A stretch of 36,953 nucleotides of DNA from NCBI GenBank assembly GCA_023131225.1, contig JAGLZW010000032.1, forward strand, positions 1 to 36,953, given 5' to 3'. Shown here piece after piece: positions 6,991-13,772 of this stretch. Each line of letters opens with the position of its first letter. Positions within the stretch are counted from its first letter, which is position 1. Origin of the DNA: Candidatus Bathyarchaeota archaeon. Lineage in GTDB: Archaea; Thermoproteota; Bathyarchaeia; Bathyarchaeales; SOJC01. Made by a program: the position numbers and the translations under genes. The notes beneath the pieces were generated by a model, which saw only the letters and a program-made list of their open reading frames with translations, ran no database searches and had not been told where the DNA came from.

Positions 6991-7241
6991 ATGGGGATTT
7001 GCGGAGTGATATCACCACTGGTCGCTGGTTCAAACCCGGCCCTCGGCACTTCACCCTCTTTCATAAAAAAAGCTAAACCAAGAAACTTTGAGCTTGCCTG
7101 TAGATTTTGAGTCTCCAGATAATCCAAAATGCTGTTTGGGCCTTGTTCGGTGATTCTTGAAAGATTTAATCTATGGGTTCTCGCCCTTTTGACAACGTTT
7201 TTTGGAAGGCAAAGATTTACTGGTATTCCTAACAAGCTCAA
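6936..7241 (-). pseudogene. Ribbon-helix-helix gene (remnant) reading into the tRNA-derived att site
   Basis: The first 50 or so residues, from a TTG at 7241 or 7235, read IPVNLCLPKNVVKRARTHRL and NLSRITEQ followed by NSILDYLE. This is the strand-helix-helix pattern of CopG/CcdA-like regulators. The frame then runs on antisense through the tRNA fragment, giving RAGFEPATSG, and on to a stop at 6936. GFEPATS peptides are typical products of antisense T-arm sequence. A small regulator gene abutting the att site is a feature of archaeal integrative elements as I know them. No convincing start context is seen, and ITEQGPNS departs from the expected helix, so it may be decayed. Confidence 0.45.
6986..7048 (+). 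repeat. Element-end repeat copy A with tRNA-Phe 3' fragment (att junction)
   Basis: The left part (6986-7020) contains AAAAATGGGGATTTGCGG and the palindrome GTGATATCAC. It is shared with the copy at 19464-19519 and with the reverse copy at 34095-34158. The right part (7021-7048) repeats tRNA-Phe 992-1019 with one mismatch, including T arm and 3' acceptor strand. This is the expected layout of a right-end junction, the end of an inserted element followed by the duplicated tRNA end. Because a ribbon-helix-helix gene of a second element starts directly after it, it looks like a junction between two stacked elements. Confidence 0.7.
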
Positions 7242-7288
7242 TAGCTTCGCTTTTTAAAATATAGGAGTCGACTTCCCCTTTAAGCTGA

Positions 7289-7702
7289 ATGTCCCATCTT
7301 TATCTATATTTCATAATCCTTACTTCAATGAGTCACCATATCAGTTTTGAAAGATATTTCCTGAGGGAAAAAAGCTTGATGGATAGTACAAAAAGAAAGC
7401 TTTTGTATTTACATATTATTCCTCTTTGTTGTTGGGCGTTCGATTTAATTACGACTCTATATGTTATAGATTATCTAGGCGTGGCGGGAGAAATGAACCC
7501 TCTAGGCTGGCCTTTAGGAGCTTGGGGAGCTTTGATATTCTATATCCCTACTCTTTTGTTCACCTACTTACTTTTGTTCAGAATTCAAAACAGATATTCT
7601 GGTAGGGTTGCAGCTTTAATAACAATAATGGCTTTGGGATTTGGAGTTATGAATTTGTTAGGGGGGTTGCATAACATTGGTGTTGCAAGTCTATATACTT
7701 GA
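7289..7702 (+). CDS. Small multi-span membrane protein, unknown function
   Basis: The 137-residue product is mostly hydrophobic after residue 37, with spans near 38-60, 77-98 and 107-127. FDLITTLYVIDYLG followed by EMNPLG resembles small membrane proteins with D-x2-TT and E-x-NP motifs (DUF5658-like); this is tentative. A TATA-like TTTTAAAATATA at about 7252-7263 would place the transcript start close to the ATG at 7289, favouring a leaderless message. The ATG at 7379 (residue 31, MDSTKRKLL) just before the first span is an alternative start. It is the first rightward gene inside the element. Confidence 0.6.
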   Translation: MSHLYLYFIILTSMSHHISFERYFLREKSLMDSTKRKLLYLHIIPLCCWAFDLITTLYVIDYLGVAGEMNPLGWPLGAWGALIFYIPTLLFTYLLLFRIQNRYSGRVAALITIMALGFGVMNLLGGLHNIGVASLYT

Positions 7703-7717
7703 GGAAGGTAAGGAGGG

Positions 7718-7876
7718 CTAGCCTCCAAATACTCTCAAATTTGCCTTATCGTAGACAACCTTTAACATCTTAATTCCATGGGGAGTATAGTGTTTAACAA
7801 AAACATTTTTTTGGAGTGCGCGTGCATTCTCATGTATTATGGTATCAAATCCAAGGTCTTGCTTGAAACCGATAGT
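7718..7876 (-). pseudogene. Possible gene fragment, no start codon
   Basis: A minus-strand frame of about 52 codons reads LGFDTIIHENARALQKNVFV, then KHYTPHGIKMLKVVYDKANL and RVFGG before a stop. The composition is convincingly protein-like, yet a stop lies just before it and no usable start exists until a late ATG. It could be the tail of a gene cut off during assembly of the element, or chance. The family is not recognised. Confidence 0.25.
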
Positions 7877-7882
7877 TTAATA
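7875..7882 (+). promoter_or_regulatory. TATA box of the integrase gene
   Basis: GTTTAATA lies about 29 bases before the integrase ATG at 7908, so the message would start at or next to the ATG. No ribosome site is present, which fits a leaderless transcript. Confidence 0.45.
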
Positions 7883-7907
7883 TTGAGATACCGCATTAAA
7901 TACTGTT

Positions 7908-9029
7908 ATGCAAAAGCTTGAGAAATACAGAAAACTGCTAGAAGAGTACAAGAGAAACCCCAAGTCTTCCAAGACGAGAACACACGAAGTTTTCATTCAT
8001 GACTTCCGCGAAGTTGAAGAGTGGTTAAGTAGCCGTCCAGAAGAAACTAGGAGAGGTTTCGCGAGTCGGCTTTTAAGATTCTGCATGACTATGAACGTTG
8101 AACCTGAAGAGTGGCGTAGCCTAGACAAGTTTAAGGCTAGAGATTTAGCGTGGAAGTATGTCCAAGCAAACGTGAGAGATCACCCATCCGTAGCGCGAAG
8201 CGACTTAACCGCGTTGAAAAGCTTCTACAGAAACAAAGATGGTGAAAGGCTTCCTTTCGACAGTGGCAGAGGCGGCAAACATTATTTCCACATGACCCTG
8301 AAGAAAGCTGCAATCGAGCACATACCTAACAAGAAGGAAATGTTCCAGATTATTGATATGGCTGGCAACCTTCGAGATAAAGCTCTCTTACTATTTCTCT
8401 TTCAAAGCGGCGTAAGAGTGAATGTTGTAGAGCACATAACTTATGGCGACGTGAAAGACCAGCTAGAGCAAAACACAATAACCTTGAAGATTACGCCACA
8501 ACTAGACTACAAGCTAAGAGGACGCGACATAAATTTCTATTACACCTTCATTAACGGCGAAGGCGCAACCGCTTTAAAGCGGTTCTGCGAGGTCAAACAT
8601 AAAGAGAGCAGCCCCAACAGACCATTATTCGCCACGTACGGAAATAAGGCGATAAGCCAAAGCTACGTGTGGGAAATAGTGAAGAAATGCGTGAAAAGAA
8701 CAGGGTTTGACCCGAAAACAATCACTACACACACCATAAGGAAAGCCTTCCGCAAGATTGTACGGCAAACAAACATTGACGACGATGATAAGGAACAACT
8801 GATGGGGCACGTGATTTCTGGAAGCCGCGCCGCGTACTACGACAGAAAAGACATGGATCTAATAAAGAAAGCATATCAACACTGCAACTTCACGCGGGAA
8901 ACGCCACATTCAGAAACGTTGAAGCTTAGAGATCAGCTAGAAACCGAGAGAGTTGAACGTGCAAGCCTTGAGAAGCGTATAGACGCGCTTGAAAGCTTGC
9001 TTCGCCAGTACATAAACGGGGAAGGCTGA
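7908..9029 (+). CDS. Tyrosine recombinase (integrase)
   Basis: The 373-residue enzyme would integrate and excise the element at the tRNA-Phe att site. The N-terminal part (about 25-110) looks like a SAM-like core-binding domain. The catalytic domain shows R170 (SGVRVNVV), a lysine in the beta hairpin (K202), the H275-x2-R278 box (THTIRKAF), H301 (LMGH) and the nucleophile Y310 or Y311 (RAAYYDRK). All essential positions are intact, so it is likely active. A C-terminal extension after residue 336 is a charged coiled coil (LETERVERASLEKRIDAL). The gene is complete and not split by the att site, unlike SSV-type integrases. Confidence 0.93.
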   Translation: MQKLEKYRKLLEEYKRNPKSSKTRTHEVFIHDFREVEEWLSSRPEETRRGFASRLLRFCMTMNVEPEEWRSLDKFKARDLAWKYVQANVRDHPSVARSDLTALKSFYRNKDGERLPFDSGRGGKHYFHMTLKKAAIEHIPNKKEMFQIIDMAGNLRDKALLLFLFQSGVRVNVVEHITYGDVKDQLEQNTITLKITPQLDYKLRGRDINFYYTFINGEGATALKRFCEVKHKESSPNRPLFATYGNKAISQSYVWEIVKKCVKRTGFDPKTITTHTIRKAFRKIVRQTNIDDDDKEQLMGHVISGSRAAYYDRKDMDLIKKAYQHCNFTRETPHSETLKLRDQLETERVERASLEKRIDALESLLRQYINGEG

Positions 9030-9078
9030 AAAAACTCTAACGTTAGAAAAAAGAAGGGGTTTTAGGGGCGAAAAGCCT

Positions 9079-9387
9079 CTAACTTTCTTTGCCATCTTCT
9101 GGATTGTCAGGTGTTGAAGTGATTGCTATGTGCATCCACTTGTTGTTCCAACAATCTTTCTCAGCGTGCCTGTAGGCGTTTGGGTCGCTTATGAAACTTT
9201 GAAGTTCTTGATGTAGCAGCTGCACTTCTCGATAAACTGTCTCTCTACAGAAGTCTTCAACAGGGTATTTGCTGCCGAAAAATGTCAAATACTCTTTTAT
9301 GAAGTCGTAGAAGGGCTTGTAGAGAGTTAGCTTCACCGTAACCATGTTTTTGTCTAAAGTCTTCTCCACTATTGCTTTTTCACTCAT
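9079..9387 (-). CDS. Ribbon-helix-helix-like small protein
   Basis: The product has about 102 residues. MVTVKLTLYKPFYDFIKEYL and the following VEDFCRETVYREVQ resemble the strand-helix-helix DNA-binding fold. A longer C-terminal part contains WNNKWMHIAI and an acidic tail. ATG at 9387 is chosen because AAGGTGA is seven bases upstream; a GTG four codons earlier (9399) lies too close to that site. It is divergent from the AbrB gene across a 120-base promoter region and may be a repressor of one or both. The family assignment is tentative. Confidence 0.65.
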   Translation of the reverse strand: MSEKAIVEKTLDKNMVTVKLTLYKPFYDFIKEYLTFFGSKYPVEDFCRETVYREVQLLHQELQSFISDPNAYRHAEKDCWNNKWMHIAITSTPDNPEDGKES

Positions 9388-9511
9388 GTTTTCTTTCACC
9401 TTCTCCTATTGTTTATTTCTAACGTAAGATACTCTAAAAGTAATCCTACAATCTTCTATAGATATGCTTATATTTAAAACCATCTCCTATATTCAGTGAA
9501 AGGTTTTGAGT

Positions 9512-9667
9512 ATGCCTGTTAAGTTTGAGTTAAGCGTCATGCAAGTAGGAAACAGCTTGAGAATCACGATTCCTAAAGAAGTGTGTAAGCACCTAGAGAT
9601 AAAGAAGGGCGATGTGGTTAGGCTTTGGGTTGATAACGGCCACTTCATAGCAGAAAAGAAGGAATAA
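9512..9667 (+). CDS. AbrB/SpoVT-type regulator, 51 aa
   Basis: The protein reads MPVKFELSVMQVGNSLRITI, then PKEVCKHLEIKKGDVVRLWV, the swapped-hairpin AbrB fold with the VGNSLRITIP signature. It would act as a dimeric DNA-binding regulator. A TATA box (CTTATATTTAAAA, about 9467-9479) precedes it. The next gene follows two bases after its stop, so they form one unit. A second AbrB paralogue lies at 14423. Confidence 0.85.
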   Translation: MPVKFELSVMQVGNSLRITIPKEVCKHLEIKKGDVVRLWVDNGHFIAEKKE

Positions 9668-9669
9668 CC

Positions 9670-10164
9670 ATGCCTTTCGTGAACGCAAACGACCTTTGCT
9701 CTTCCTGTGAATGTAATATTCAGCAACCCAAAAACCGAGAAATAATTAGCAGTCTTTCAGACCTATCCACACTTCCAAGAGTTTGTATTTTCGGAGAGGA
9801 AAGGCAGAAAGGCAAAGTTGTTGAGTGTGACAAGTTTAGAGAAGTAGCAGGTGCTTTCAAAATGACATGCCCTCTTTGCAACGCTGAATTTTATGTCTAC
9901 TTTGACTTTGATGATGATACTAATAGAATAGATGTTGCTGAAGATAAGTGTCCAACATGTTACGCTAACCTTAGGGTTCAAGCAAGACAAGAAATCTTAA
10001 CACCAACTCTTAAGGAATGGAAAGAAACTGGGGAAATGACGAAGAAACTGGGGGCGGGATGGCGTGTCTATCCTAGTTGCAACAAAGCGCAAAGTGTAGC
10101 TGTTATGGCTAGAGATCAATTTAGGGAGTTTCCAGAGTTTTTAGAGCAAGAAAAGAAGGAATAG
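9670..10164 (+). CDS. Cys-rich zinc-ribbon-like protein, unknown function
   Basis: The 164-residue protein has three cysteine groups: C10-SS-C13-E-C15 near the start, MTCPLCNAEF (about 66-74), and DKCPTCYANL (about 92-101). The middle and last pairs together make a four-Cys zinc ribbon. The C-terminal third (WKETGEMTKKLG and beyond) is helical and lacks motifs. GAAGGA before the ATG is in the end of the AbrB gene, implying coupling. No enzyme activity can be inferred. Confidence 0.72.
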   Translation: MPFVNANDLCSSCECNIQQPKNREIISSLSDLSTLPRVCIFGEERQKGKVVECDKFREVAGAFKMTCPLCNAEFYVYFDFDDDTNRIDVAEDKCPTCYANLRVQARQEILTPTLKEWKETGEMTKKLGAGWRVYPSCNKAQSVAVMARDQFREFPEFLEQEKKE

Positions 10165-10167
10165 GCT

Positions 10168-10227
10168 TCTCCGCCGAGGCGGAGAGACTTTCAGTTCAAA
10201 TGAACTAGAAGTTAATCGCTAAGCGAT
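10168..10227. repeat. Three consecutive perfect inverted repeats
   Basis: TCTCCGCC-GA-GGCGGAGA (10168-10185), AGTTCA-AA-TGAACT (10193-10206) and ATCGCT-A-AGCGAT (10215-10227) follow each other within 60 bases. They start four bases after the zinc-ribbon gene and lie in the gap before the convergent leftward operon. The first could end transcription. Three in a row also suits a protein-binding array or an origin. Confidence 0.6.
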
Positions 10228-10426
10228 AGAGAATGTCTATACTTTTGCTGTCTTCTATGAACAAGTTTAACTTTTGGGGCAGTTAGGGTATGGGTAAACC
10301 ACTCAAAAACAGAAAGTTGCTACGGTGTGGCGAGTTGTCACTTTCTTGTCTAAAGATTACTACACATGGCCAATAACGCAAATTTTACCAAATTTTGTAA
10401 AACTTGCTGCACGCCACCGTTGAATT

Positions 10427-10609
10427 TTAGAATTGCATTTCACGCCAACAAGACACATGATAATACTTACGCCCATTCTTTGATTTTTTACAAACCACGG
10501 TTTCGCCAGCCTTTAGAGGCTTCATGCAACGCCTACAGAACCCCTTCCTTCCTACGCGGCTGAGGATTTGAGAGGTTAAAACCACATGTTTGTCAGTTTG
10601 AATTTGCAA
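10427..10609 (-). CDS. Small zinc-finger protein, 60 aa
   Basis: The C-terminal 40 residues contain FCRRCMKPLKAGETVVCKKS followed by KYYHVSCWREMQF. C24, C27, H51 and C54, with C41 as a further candidate ligand, suggest a treble-clef or LIM-like zinc finger. The N-terminal part has TDKHVVLTSQILSRVG. The start is TTG at 10609; AAGGTA before it overlaps the TAA of the 833-aa gene, so translation is coupled and it is the last gene of the leftward operon. Its role is unknown; nucleic-acid or protein binding is likely. Confidence 0.75.
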   Translation of the reverse strand: MQIQTDKHVVLTSQILSRVGRKGFCRRCMKPLKAGETVVCKKSKNGRKYYHVSCWREMQF

Positions 10610-10611
10610 TC

Positions 10612-13113
10612 TTACCTTTTCCTCGCTCGTCTTCGCTTAGTCTTCTTCACCTTTTTAGTCTTGCGCTTCTTCTTTTTGCGTGGCTTAGGAACAGAGAACC
10701 CAAACACCTTAGCGATCTGGCCTGCCGTCGCCATTTTGTGAGTGCGTTTGAACCATTCACCAAACAGGTCGTCTCGCCGTTTCCGTTTTGGTTTGAGCAA
10801 CTCTTGCCGAAATGAAAATCCCCATAACTGTGGTTGAAGTTGTGACTGTTTCATAAGTTGTTTTTGAAGCTGCACTTGAATTTGTGGCTGTATCTGCTCT
10901 TGTTTTAATAGTTGTGTTTCAAGTTGTTTCAGTAAGGAAGATTGCTTTAGGAATTGTTTTTGCGCTTGTTTCCCTAGTGAGCCAAGCCCAAGCACCTCTG
11001 ACGTTGTCAGCAGCGACTTAGGAACTTGCCCTACGGTGATAGCTTGTATGTCTGTTGGGTATGGCTTCAGCTTCAACGCGGCTAATTCTTTGCCGTAGAT
11101 TCTAGGGAACTCTTTAGGGTAAAGTATCGGGTACTGCTTGGGAATCGTCATAATCACGGTTTTCGCTTTGCGTTTAGGCTTCTGTCTCGGCGGGATTGTT
11201 TTCACGCCTAAAACGGATGCGGCACCAATTAAGCTTAAGCGCTTGCCTGTCTGCTTCGTAACTTGCATGGTTGTTTGCTTTACAATTAAAGCCATGCCTT
11301 TCCCTGAAGGCGTGACAACTCCTAGAGAACTCATTAAATCTACTGTGGCTTTTGAAGGTGTAAAAAGCCCTTTTTTCGGCACGACTCCTATTAAGCCTCT
11401 GGAAGGTGCAGAGGGAACGTAGTGGATCCGCCAAGCCTGAATCTGTATCCCATACTTGTATTCTTTAAAGAAGTCTGCTGCTACTCCGTGCCACTCATAC
11501 ATGGGAGAAGTCTTAACGGCTTTAGGTAGAAACTCCTTAACAGTTGCTCCCATCTCATACATAGGACTTGTTTTAACGAGTTGCTTCAAGCCAACGCCAT
11601 ACTGTTGAAGCTGTGGAACGCCAACTACTTTGAAGGCTAGTTTAGCTTCCTTTCCTATGCTGTAAACTGCCTCTCCCGTTTCCCACATTGGAGAAGCTTT
11701 GAAAAGCTGAGTTACTTTGCCTCCGAACTGTTTAATCTGTGGCACCGTTGCAGCCTTGAAATAAAGGTAGCGTTCTTTGCCTACACCGTAAACTGCTTTT
11801 CCCATTTCGTAGAAAGGAAAGGTCTTGAAGGTTTTAGGAGCGTAATAGGCTGCTGCTTCGCCCATTTCATAAAAAGGAGACGTTTTTAATAGTGAAACTG
11901 CACCTTTCTTTGCAGAGGGCAAATACACGTTTGACATGAGCATTTTCGCTTCTTTCGCTATGCTATAACCACGTTTGCCAGCTTCATAAAAAGGATAGAA
12001 CGGGGATGTCTCCCAAAGTTCTGGTGCAACTCTTGAAGCTGTGGCTTTAAACCCTGCCATTTTCGCTTGAGTGACCCATTTAACTTGTTTGCCAAGTAGG
12101 TACGATTCTTTTCCTGCTATGTAGAAAGGTGAGGTTCTAACAACGGTTGAAACGTAAGGCCTTACCGCTTTGCCCATCTCGTAAAACGGGAAGGTCTTAG
12201 CAGCAGAGGGAATGTATGGCTTTACGGATACTCCCCACTCGTACATGGGGGAAGTTTTGGCGATTTTAAAAGCGGGTTCTGCAACGTACTTGTAGGCTTT
12301 TGCCCCCACCGTTTTCGTGGCGACTACTGTTTTTTTGCCTGCCCATTTAGCACCACTCCAAGCTGTACCTACCACTTTTGAGATTCCTTTTCCAACTAAA
12401 ATGTCCCCGTAGAGGCTGCCTGCAATTTCAAGCGGGTGCCACTCTTTAACTTCCTCTAAGCCACTTGGATCACCTAGCAACGCAGAAATTGCAGCTCCCG
12501 ACGCAACTACAGGAGGCTTCCCCAACCCTTTCACGCCCGCGATTGTCGCAACTGTGTAAACAAAACTTTCTCCAGATCCAAAGGCTCTAGCAGCAAATTT
12601 TCCAGAAGCCGCACCCGTTTTCACCCGCTCCCATTCGAGAGGACTAAAGCCTTCACCACGCATCATTTTCTCAAACTGTTCTTCTTGCTCCTTATGCTGC
12701 CATCCAGTGAAAAAGTCTAAGACTTGTTCCGTGATTGACTTGGGTAGTGCTGGTTCTTTTACTGTTGGTGGTTGGAATGTTATGTCGTAAAAAGTTGTTC
12801 TCTCAGGCTTCGCAGCTACAGCCACCACGTCGAAGATTGTTGCTTCTTTTTTCTGAGCTTTAGCAACAACCTCTTCAAGCTCGTCACGCTTCGTAACCGA
12901 TAGAATCATACTACCCGTTGGAATATCAGTGGATACGCCATAACGAGCTTCTAATTCTTCCTTTGTAGTTGGTGGCTTACCTGCTGCCACCACCATATCG
13001 TACATGTCAATTTTGCCACTCTTATCAATGTCCAAGTATTCTTTGTATCGTGGATCGCCTCGGCGTGCGCCGTAAGCAGCTTTAATTTCACTTGTAGTTG
13101 GTACTTGAGACAA
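10612..13113 (-). CDS. Giant repeat protein with dockerin-like loop and basic tail
   Basis: I do not recognise the family of this 833-residue protein. Residues 19-45 (GDPRYKEYLDIDKSGK, then IDMYDM) carry a dockerin/EF-hand calcium loop: D28, D30, S32, G33, I35, D39. Nine copies of a TSP[FM]YExG motif begin at 286, 306, 326, 368, 410, 430, 472, 514 and 534, so the steps are always 20 or 42 residues. The longer units also share a segment such as YSIGKEAKLAFK. Residues 714-762 are rich in Gln, Leu and Lys. The last 35 residues are almost all Lys and Arg. The start is a TTG three bases after the stop of the preceding gene. A structural, tape-measure-like or DNA-organising role in a virion or plasmid is an inference. 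Confidence 0.85.
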   Translation of the reverse strand: MSQVPTTSEIKAAYGARRGDPRYKEYLDIDKSGKIDMYDMVVAAGKPPTTKEELEARYGVSTDIPTGSMILSVTKRDELEEVVAKAQKKEATIFDVVAVAAKPERTTFYDITFQPPTVKEPALPKSITEQVLDFFTGWQHKEQEEQFEKMMRGEGFSPLEWERVKTGAASGKFAARAFGSGESFVYTVATIAGVKGLGKPPVVASGAAISALLGDPSGLEEVKEWHPLEIAGSLYGDILVGKGISKVVGTAWSGAKWAGKKTVVATKTVGAKAYKYVAEPAFKIAKTSPMYEWGVSVKPYIPSAAKTFPFYEMGKAVRPYVSTVVRTSPFYIAGKESYLLGKQVKWVTQAKMAGFKATASRVAPELWETSPFYPFYEAGKRGYSIAKEAKMLMSNVYLPSAKKGAVSLLKTSPFYEMGEAAAYYAPKTFKTFPFYEMGKAVYGVGKERYLYFKAATVPQIKQFGGKVTQLFKASPMWETGEAVYSIGKEAKLAFKVVGVPQLQQYGVGLKQLVKTSPMYEMGATVKEFLPKAVKTSPMYEWHGVAADFFKEYKYGIQIQAWRIHYVPSAPSRGLIGVVPKKGLFTPSKATVDLMSSLGVVTPSGKGMALIVKQTTMQVTKQTGKRLSLIGAASVLGVKTIPPRQKPKRKAKTVIMTIPKQYPILYPKEFPRIYGKELAALKLKPYPTDIQAITVGQVPKSLLTTSEVLGLGSLGKQAQKQFLKQSSLLKQLETQLLKQEQIQPQIQVQLQKQLMKQSQLQPQLWGFSFRQELLKPKRKRRDDLFGEWFKRTHKMATAGQIAKVFGFSVPKPRKKKKRKTKKVKKTKRRRARKR

Positions 13114-13116
13114 GGA

Positions 13117-13485
13117 CTAACCCTTCTTCTCTTCTTTTGCACAGAAAAAAGCAGTGCCAGCACCAAGAATCAAAAAGTAAGAATCGGTTTCCCAAATCGG
13201 CGTTCCAAACTTATCTGAGAGTTCAATAATCGTTTTGAAATTCACGTAAATTTGGGTCTGGCCTGGCTCAAGAACCAAGGTTTTAACCTGATAGATGACT
13301 GGCTTGAAATTTTCTTTCTTAACGCGGTGAACCCCATCATAATTCGTGGCATAGAAAGCGTGTGGGCTTTCATAGATTTTGTTGGAAATCTTTTTGAGTT
13401 GATCAAGGCTTTTTAAGTCGAACAAAACCTCGCCGTCGAGGTGGAGTGTCTCGATTTGAATGGCTTTGGGTTTTCTCAGTCTCAC
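13117..13485 (-). CDS. 122-aa protein of the leftward element operon
   Basis: The sequence is not recognised. It starts MRLRKPKAIQIETLHLDGEV, has a helical middle (LDQLKKISNKIYES) and then a beta-rich half with VIYQVKTLVLEPGQTQIYVN and ETDSYFLILGAGTAF. The C-terminal half could form a beta sandwich, as in many small structural proteins; that is only an impression. The GTG start overlaps the TGA of the AT-hook gene by four bases (GTGA), with GGAGAGGT upstream, so the genes are coupled. Confidence 0.72.
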   Translation of the reverse strand: MRLRKPKAIQIETLHLDGEVLFDLKSLDQLKKISNKIYESPHAFYATNYDGVHRVKKENFKPVIYQVKTLVLEPGQTQIYVNFKTIIELSDKFGTPIWETDSYFLILGAGTAFFCAKEEKKG

Positions 13486-13613
13486 TTTTTACCTCTCCTC
13501 TTCTTCCTCTTTTTCTTTCGTTCGCAGTTCTGTCGTCTCCAGTACTTCCTCAAGATTTTCTGAGCTTTGCTTCCCGACTTGAGTCTAGGCCTTCCACGTT
13601 TCTTCTTCGCCAC
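13482..13613 (-). CDS. AT-hook basic miniprotein, 43 aa
   Basis: The product begins AKKKRGRPRLKSG, a canonical AT-hook core (RGRPR), and continues KAQKILRKYWRRQNCERKKK with more Lys and Arg to the end. Over half the residues are basic. It should bind the minor groove of AT-rich DNA or condense the element's DNA. The start is a GTG with GGGAGTAG before it, and its end overlaps the next gene by four bases. It is the first gene of the leftward operon, directly behind two tandem operators. Confidence 0.72.
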   Translation of the reverse strand: MAKKKRGRPRLKSGSKAQKILRKYWRRQNCERKKKRKKRRGKK

Positions 13614-13614
13614 A

Positions 13615-13683
13615 TTTCACTACTCCCAGTGGTGAAACAGTGTTTACCACTATTAGTGGTGAAAAGGTTGCTTATAGATTTTA
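13615..13683 (-). promoter_or_regulatory. Promoter with two tandem palindromic operators
   Basis: TTTCACTACT-CCC-AGTGGTGAAA (13615-13637) and TTTACCACT-ATT-AGTGGTGAAA (13643-13664) are two near-identical inverted repeats with their right arms 27 bases apart. A minus-strand TATA-like TCTATAAG lies at about 13672-13681, so the start site falls within the second repeat. A dimeric repressor bound there would shut off the AT-hook operon. The winged-helix or AbrB proteins encoded next door are candidates. Confidence 0.6.
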
Positions 13684-13772
13684 CCAAGTAAAATAGATTT
13701 TTTCAAGAACAACATTTGCACAAGTGTGCAAATGGTCTAATCTGGGTACATGTACCTCTATGTTGAATGTGT

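Larger units (their letters stand above)
1020..7048 (+). mobile_element. Possible older island at tRNA-Phe carrying the copper locus
   Basis: The tract is bounded by tRNA-Phe on the left and by the 28-base tRNA-Phe copy on the right. It holds the YkgJ, UbiA and copper genes, two unidentified small genes and the broken FTR1 gene, but no recombinase. It could be cargo of a decayed element, or host DNA trapped between an old and a new insertion. The boundaries rest on the repeats only. Confidence 0.35.

Noticed and set aside
10290-10376. 28-codon plus-strand frame MGKPLKNRKLL...
   Set aside because: It is very short, its ribosome site is weak, and it lies in the gap between convergent operons.
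12951-13166. 71-codon minus-strand frame over the junction of the 833-aa and 122-aa genes
   Set aside because: It overlaps both better-supported genes in another frame and has shadow composition.
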